From assembly GCF_023699985.2 (NCBI RefSeq), contig NC_069686.1, positions 38,250,910-38,314,909 of the forward strand: a DNA stretch of 64,000 bases. The letters are read 5' to 3'. The notes under the pieces were generated by a model that did not search any database, was not told the DNA's origin, and saw only the letters and a list, made by a program, of their open reading frames with translations. Shown here piece by piece: positions 58,192 through 64,000 of this stretch; position 1 is the stretch's first letter, and each line of letters begins with the position of its first letter. The translations under genes were made by a program, and so were the position numbers. The DNA comes from Odocoileus virginianus. Taxonomy: Eukaryota > Chordata > Mammalia > Artiodactyla > Cervidae.

Positions 58192-58315
58192 CTTCCCTGG
58201 TGGTCCAGTAAATTTTGACTCTGTGCTTCCAATACAAGTGGCACAGGTTCAATCCCTGGTTGGCAAACTATGATCCTGCCACAGGGTGCATCCAGAAAGA
58301 AACAAGAGCAGAATT
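58192..58315 (+). mobile_element. CHR-type SINE inside the composite block
   Basis: GACTTCCCTGGTGGTCCAGT, a B-box-like GGTTCAATCCCTGG and GCAAACTATGATCCTGCCAC. It is short form and directly abuts the Bov-tA. Confidence 0.8.
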
Positions 58316-58514
58316 TAGAATGTGTGACAGGTAAAGAATCCCACCTGCAATGCAGGAGACCCGAGTTCGATCCCTGGGTAGGGAATATTCCCTGGAGGAG
58401 GAAATGGCAACCCACCTCCAGTATTCTTGCCTGGAAAATCCCATGGACAGAGAGGATCCCGGTGGGCCATAGTCCATGGGGGTCACAAAGAGTCAGAAAC
58501 AACTTAGCACCTAA
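58316..58514 (+). mobile_element. Bov-tA SINE inside the composite block
   Basis: The head is degenerate, but GGTAAAGAATCCCACCTGCA, GAGTTCGATCCCTGGG (B-box), CCAGTATTCTTGCCTGGAAA and GTCACAAAGAGTCAGAAACA are clear. Confidence 0.9.
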
Positions 58515-60280
58515 ACAGAAATCATATTCATTATATTCTCTGCAGCCAAGACAGAGCAGCTCTATACAGTCAGCAAAAACAAGACTTGGAGCTGACTGTG
58601 GCTCAGATGATCAGCTCTTTATGAAAAAATTCAGACTTAAATTCAAGAAAGTAGAGAAAACCAACAGACCACCATTCAGATGTGACCTAAATCAAATCCT
58701 CTATGATTACACAGTAGAGGTGGCAAACAGATTCAAAGGATTAGATCTGGTAGACAGAGTGAATGAAGAACTATGGAAGGAGGTTTATAACACTGCATAG
58801 GAAGCAGTGACCAAAACCATCCCAAGGAAACAGAAATGCAAGATGGTAAAATGGTTGTCAGAGGAGGCTTACAAATAGCTGAGAGAAGAAGAGACATGAA
58901 AGGCAAAGGAGAAAGGGAAAGATATCCAACTGAATGCAAAATTCCAGAGAACAGCAAGTAGAGATAAGAAAGTCTTCTTAAGTGAACAATGCAAATAGAG
59001 AAAAACACAGAATGGGAACAACTAGACATCTCTCAAAGAAAATTAGAGATACCAAGGGAACATTTCATGCAAAGATAGACACAATAAAGGAAAGAAAGGG
59101 CAAGGACCTAACAAAAGCAGAAGAGACTAACAAGGGGTGGCAAGAATACACAGAAGAACTATACAAAAAAGGTCTTCATGATCAGGACAACCACGATGGT
59201 ATGGTAACTCACCTACAGCCAGACATCCTGGAGTGTGAGGTCAAGTGGGCCTTAGGAAGCATCACTACAAGCAAAGCTAGTGGAAGTGATGGAATTCCAG
59301 CTGATCTATTTCAAATCCTAAAAGATGATGCTGTGAAAGTATGGCACTCAATATGCCAGGTAATTTGGAAAACTCAGCAGTTGTCACAGGACTCAAAAAG
59401 GTCAGTTTTCGTTCCAATCCCAAAGAAAAGGCAATGCCAAAGAATGTTCAAACTACCACACAATTGCACTCATCTCATACGCTAAGTACTTTTGAGCAAA
59501 GTAATGCTCAAAATTCTCCAAGCCAGGCTTCAACAGTACAAGAACCGTGAACTTCCAGATGTTCAAGCTGGATTTAGAAAAGGCAGAGGAACCAGAGATC
59601 AAATTGCCAACATCTGCTGGATCATCGAAAAAGCAAGGGAATTCCAGAAAAACACCTACTTCTGCTTCATTGACAAGGCTAAAGGCTTTGACTGTGTGGA
59701 TCACAACAAACTGGAAAATTCCTAAAGAGATGGGAATACCAGACCACCTTACTTGCCTCCTGAGAAATCTTTATGTAGATCAAGAAGCAACAGTGAGAAC
59801 TGGACATGGAACAACTAACTGGTTCAAAATGGAAAAAGGAGTATATCAAGGCTGGATACTGTCACTCTGCTTAATTAATGTCTATGCAGAGTACATCATG
59901 TGAAATGCCCAGGCTGAAGCACAAGCTGGAATCAAAATTGCCAGGAGAAATATCAACAACCTCAGATATGCAGATGATATCACTCTAAAAGCAGAAAGCA
60001 AAGCGGAACTAGAGAGCATCTTCATGAGGGTGAAAAAGCTGGCTTAAACTCAACACTCAAAAAAACTAAGATCATGAAATCTGGTCCCATCATTTCATGG
60101 CAAATAGATGCGGAAAATGTACAAAGAGGAGCAGATTTTATTTTCTTGGGCTCCTAAATCACTGTGGAGAGTGACTGCCAGCCACAAAATTAAAAGATGC
60201 TTGCTCCTTGGAAGAAAAGCTATGACAAAACTAGACAAGAGTATGAAACAGCAGATAGCACTTTGCTGACAAAGGTCCGT

Positions 60281-60513
60281 ATAGTCAAAGCTGTGTGTGT
60301 TAGTCACTCAGTTGTGTCTGACTCTTTGCAACCCCATGGACTGTAGCCCACCAGGCTCCTCTGTCCATGGAATTTTTCAGGCGAGAATACTGGAGTGGGT
60401 TGCCATTTCCTTCTCCAGGGGATCTTCCGACCCACGGATTGAACCCTGGTCTCCTGCATTCCAAGTGGATGCTTTACCATCTGAGTTACTAGGGAAGCCT
60501 ATACTCAAAGCTG
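60281..60513 (-). mobile_element. Bov-tA SINE inserted in BovB, 13-bp target-site duplication
   Basis: ATAGTCAAAGCTG (60281-60293) and ATACTCAAAGCTG (60501-60513) flank a complete minus-strand Bov-tA (60294-60500). BovB resumes immediately after. Confidence 0.95.
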
Positions 60514-60950
60514 GTTACTAGTTTTTCCAGTAATCATGGAGAGTTGGACCATAAAGACAGCTGAGTGCCAAAAACTTGATGCTTTCAAACTATGGTGGAG
60601 AAGACTCGAGAGTCCTCTGGACAGCAAGACCTTTTTACCAGTCAATCCTAAAGGAAATCAACACTGAATACTCATTGGAAGGACTGATGGTGAAGCTGAA
60701 GCACCAATACTTGGGCCACTTGATGTGAAGAGCCGACACATTGGAAAAGACCCTGATGCTGAGAAAGACTGAGGTCAGGAGAAGGGTCAGCAGAGGATGA
60801 GATGGATGGCATCAGCGACTTGACAGACATGAATTTGAGCAAACTCTGAAAGATATTTGAAAGATAGTGGAGGACAGAGAAACCCGGAGTGCTGCAGTCC
60901 ATGGTGTCACAAAGAGTTGGACACAACTAAGCAACTAAGCAATAACCACC

Positions 60951-61797
60951 ATAGTTTCATTTTCATTAACACTATGAAAAGTATACACATTTCTGCTATA
61001 ACATTATATGAGTTTCTAAAAAAAAAATCCTCTATATGTACAATTGTACATCAACAATAACAGGGTTATGTAAAGTCCATATAACTTATTAGAACCCAAA
61101 CAAACCATGTAATAGATCATCATGTAAGCAACTCAGAATAGATGGCTACTACCTCAAGGAACACTAAAAAAGCACAAAAAAAACCCAGAATGTAACTGCT
61201 GCCTTGTAGATACTCAGACAACACGGACTGTAAGGGAACTTGGTACATTAGGGCTTCAGGAAGAAATGCTATGTGAGAGCTGTGCAAGGCTGGGGATATT
61301 ATCTTTCTGGGAAAGGAATTCTAGGTGCAGGTACTTATTTTTAATTTTTTAACATAGAGTTGGAACGGCTCATTAAATGCTGAGCAGTCAAGGTAAAGCA
61401 TTTGCTCTTCCCTAATGAAGATTTTAATCCTTCTGTTACTATTCCAGCTACCTTTGGCAAGGAAAATCATAAAAGAAACAAGACAACTTCCATGTAGTAC
61501 TGAACTCATTCCCTCCCTTTACTCACTGTTGTTAAGCTAATTAGCATCATAAACACTTGTGCAGAATAGTCCGTACAGCAAATCTGTATTACTAAGGACA
61601 AAAGAAATAATCTTATGTAGATTACCTGTCCTGATGCTATTTTTCTATAGTATCCTAAATGATACAAATTTATCATTTGTATAACCCCATGCCATGGATC
61701 TCTTTGTAATGAATGAGATATTGTTTATAAATCCATCAATTAACAAGAGAAATGCATAGAAAACATATTTCATAGGCAATTATCTACATAATTATAT
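60951..61797 (-). other. EPC2: EPC2 intron segment between BovB copies
   Basis: Unique-looking. No gene or named repeat. Confidence 0.55.
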
Positions 61798-63368
61798 CAG
61801 TTCAGTTCAGTTGCTCAGTCATATCTGACTCTTTGCAACTCCATGGACTGCAGCATGCAGGCTTTCCTGTCCATCATCAACTCCTGGAGCTTGCTCAAAA
61901 TCATGTCCATCAAGTCGGTGATGCCATCCAACCATCTCATCCTCTGTCACCCCCTTCTCATACCGCCTTCCAATCTTTCCCAGCATCAGGGCCTTTTCAA
62001 ATGAATCAGTTCTTTGCATCAGCTGGCCAAAGTATTGGAGCTTCAGCTTCAGCACCAGTCCTTCCAAAGAAAATCAGGAGTGATTTTGTTTAGGATGGAC
62101 TGGTTGGATCTCCCTGCAGTGCAAGGGACTCTCAAGAGTCTTCTCCAACAACACAGTTCAAAAGCATCAGTTCTTCGGTGCTCAGCTTTCTTTACAGTCC
62201 AACTCTCACATCCATACATGACTACTGGAAAAACCCTAACTTTGACTAGATGGACCTTTGTTGGCAAAGTGATGTCTCTGTTTTTTAATATGCTGTCTAG
62301 GTCAGTCATAGCTTTTCTTCCAAGGAGCAAGTGTCTTTTAGTTTCATGGCTGCAGTCACCATCTGCAGTGATTTTGGAGCCCAAGAAAATAAAGTCTGTC
62401 ACTGTTTCCATTGTTTCCCCATCTACTTGCCATAAAGTGGTGGGATCAGATGCATGACCTTCGTTTTTAAATGCTGAGTTTTAAGCCAACTTTTGCACTT
62501 TCCTCTTTCATTTTCATCCAGAGGCTCTTCAGTTCCTCTTCACTTTCTGTCATAAGGGCAGTGTCATCTGCATATCTGAGGTTATTGATATTTCTCCCAA
62601 CAATCTTGATTCCAGCTTGTGCTTCATCCAGCCTGGCATTTCACATGATGTATTCTGAACAGAAGTTAAATAAGCAAGGTGACAATATACAGCCGTGACA
62701 TAACTCCTTTCCCAATTTGGAACCAGTCCATTGTTCCATATCTGGTTCTAACTGTTGCTTCTGGACCTGCATAGAGATTTCTCCGGAGGCAGGTAAGGTG
62801 GTCTGGTGTTCCCATCTCTTGAAGAATTTTCCAGTTTGTTGTGATCCACACAAAGGCTATGGCATAGTCAATAAAGCAGATGTTTTTCTGGAATTCTCTT
62901 GCTTTTTCTATGATCTAATTGGTGTTGGCAATTTTTTCTCTTGTTCTTCTGCCTTTTCTAAATCCAGCTTGAACACCTGGAAGTTCTTGTTTCACGTAAT
63001 GTTGAAGCCTAGCTTGTAGAATTTTGAGAATTACTTTGCTATTGTGTGAGATGAGTGCAATTGTGTGGTAGTTTGAACGTTCTTTGGCATTGTTCTTCTT
63101 TGGGACTGGAATGAAAAAAGACCTTTTTGAGTCCTGTGGTAACTGCTGAGTTTTCCAAATTTTCTGGCATATTGAGTGCTGCACTTTAACAGCATCATCT
63201 TTTAGGATTTGAAATAGATCAGCTGGAATTCCATCTCTTCCACTAGCTTTGTTTGTAGTGATGCTTCCTAAGGCCCACTTGACTTCGAATTGGAGGATGT
63301 CTGGCTCTAGATGAGTGTGATCACACCATTGTGGTCACCTGGGTCATAAAGATCTTTTTTGTATAATT
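61798..63368 (-). mobile_element. BovB (RTE) LINE, 5'-truncated
   Basis: The low end has the BovB 3' terminus (CAGTTCAGTTCAGTTGCTCA). The element runs up through the 3' UTR, thumb (TVTDFIFLGSKITADGDCSH) and palm (RYADDTALMTES read through a frameshift) to CAGAAAATTTGGAAAACTCA and beyond. No intact frame spans the reverse transcriptase. Confidence 0.93.
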
Positions 63369-63444
63369 CCCAATTTTATATATATATATAAATAAATAAT
63401 TATAGAATTTTCACTTAAAGGGCTTTTTTTGGATGGGCATGGCA

Positions 63445-63640
63445 AGAGAGAGTGTTTTATTTCATTTTTTAATGTGGTAAAATACACATAAGAGAAAATT
63501 TATTTTCTTAACTGGTTTTAAGCATACAGCTTAGTGATATTAAGTATACTCACAATGCTATGCAAACATCACCAGCATCCACTTCTAGAAGCACCAGAAG
63601 GGTTTCATAATTTCCTACTACTATTTCTTGCTCACACTGC
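63445..63640. mobile_element. Ancient mammalian repeat fragment, family uncertain
   Basis: TAATGTGGTAAAATACACAT, TAAGTATACTCACAATGCTA and GCAAACATCACCAGCATCCA match a familiar old repeat whose name I cannot fix. Confidence 0.4.
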
Positions 63641-63654
63641 CAAAAACATGAAGT

Positions 63655-64000
63655 GACTTAGAAAGGCAGAAAACAAAGAGAAACTCAAGAGCCTCTTGAA
63701 AGTCAAAGAGGAGAGCGATAAAGCTGGCTTAAAACCCAAAATTAAAAAAAAAACTAAGATCATGGCATCCAGTACCATTATTTTATGGCAAATAGACAGG
63801 GGAAGAAATGGAAAAAGTGACAAGACTTGATTTTGGGGGGGCTCCAAAATTACTGCAGATGGTGACTGCAGTCATGAAATTAAAAGAGCTTCCTTCTTGG
63901 AAAAAAGCTGTGACAAACCTAGACAAAATATGAGAAAGCAGAGATCACGTTGCTGACAAAGGTTCGTATAGCCAAAGCTATGGTTTTTCCAGTAATAATG
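63655..64000 (+). mobile_element. BovB (RTE) LINE running off the window edge
   Basis: GAGAGCGATAAAGCTGGCTT, ACTAAGATCATGGCATCCAG and GATGGTGACTGCAGTCATGA are the region after the reverse transcriptase palm. It starts near 63655 and continues past 64000. Confidence 0.9.

Larger units (their letters stand above)
57741..58514 (+). mobile_element. 774-bp composite block (unidentified sequence + CHR SINE + Bov-tA) inside BovB
   Basis: BovB reads through the site with ACAGAAATC at both borders (57732-57740 and 58515-58523). The block holds about 450 bp that I cannot identify (57741-58190), a CHR-type SINE (58192-58315) and a Bov-tA (58316-58514) that ends at the second border. Confidence 0.65.
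56930..60950 (+). mobile_element. Nearly full-length BovB (RTE) LINE, split by two later insertions
   Basis: 56930-57740 holds the 5' region and endonuclease, with frames reading RRNGSSP/GVALIVNKRVRNAVLG and PFNITVIQIYAP. 58515-60293 holds the linker and reverse transcriptase (QAGFRKGRGTRDQIANICWI, RYADDITLKAES). 60501-60950 is the 3' UTR. A roughly 38-bp deletion near 57508 and many frameshifts inactivate it. It is interrupted by a composite block (57741-58514) and a Bov-tA (60294-60500), and is antisense to EPC2. Confidence 0.88.

Noticed and set aside
58270..58800. A 176-codon protein-coding gene
   Set aside because: The frame runs across a CHR SINE, a Bov-tA and the BovB linker. It is a chance fusion of repeat frames.
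1..64000. CRISPR arrays, operons, phage or other prokaryotic systems
   Set aside because: No regularly spaced repeats and no bacterial gene organisation. The content is vertebrate intron and repeat sequence throughout.

Overview
This is nuclear DNA of a pecoran ruminant (cattle, sheep, goat, deer or a relative). It is A+T-rich and full of ruminant-specific repeats: RTE-type BovB LINEs, tRNA-derived Bov-tA SINEs, cetartiodactyl CHR SINEs and young bovine-type L1 3' ends. Older mammalian repeats (MIR, L2, L1M, MaLR LTRs, a hAT relic) lie beneath them. Nothing looks bacterial, viral or organellar, and the species cannot be fixed from the sequence.

The only host gene I can support is EPC2 (enhancer of polycomb homolog 2, a NuA4/TIP60 acetyltransferase subunit), on the minus strand. 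Twelve coding exons lie between 55923 and 13972. All junctions have GT/AG borders and all phases join. They encode the last 702 residues plus a split codon, which fits residues 105-807 of the 807-residue family protein as I remember it. The first exons and the promoter lie beyond the high-coordinate edge. The 3' UTR probably ends near 12481.

Layout: 1-12480 is the gene's 3' flank, with BovB, old L1, SINEs, a hAT relic and a MaLR-like LTR, and no gene that I can see. 12481-17907 holds the 3' UTR and the last four coding exons (C-terminal and Gln-rich regions). 17908-28106 is a large repeat-bearing intron. 28107-40521 holds seven exons with intervening BovB and L1 insertions. 40522-55777 is two large introns around the 47378-47584 exon. 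55778-55923 is the first exon present, and 55924-64000 is intron dominated by BovB copies.

No new protein-coding or defence system was found. The unusual material is retrotransposition history: two L1 copies with 5' inversions and intact target-site duplications; two composite blocks (44443-44937 and 57741-58514) that end in Bov-tA and split older repeats; a tail-only insertion (40649-40705); a head-to-head BovB pair close to an EPC2 exon; a splice donor inside a TG microsatellite; and a tight G-quadruplex motif in the probable EPC2 3' UTR. Repeat family names come from recalled consensus sequences, so subfamily names and fuzzy ends are provisional.
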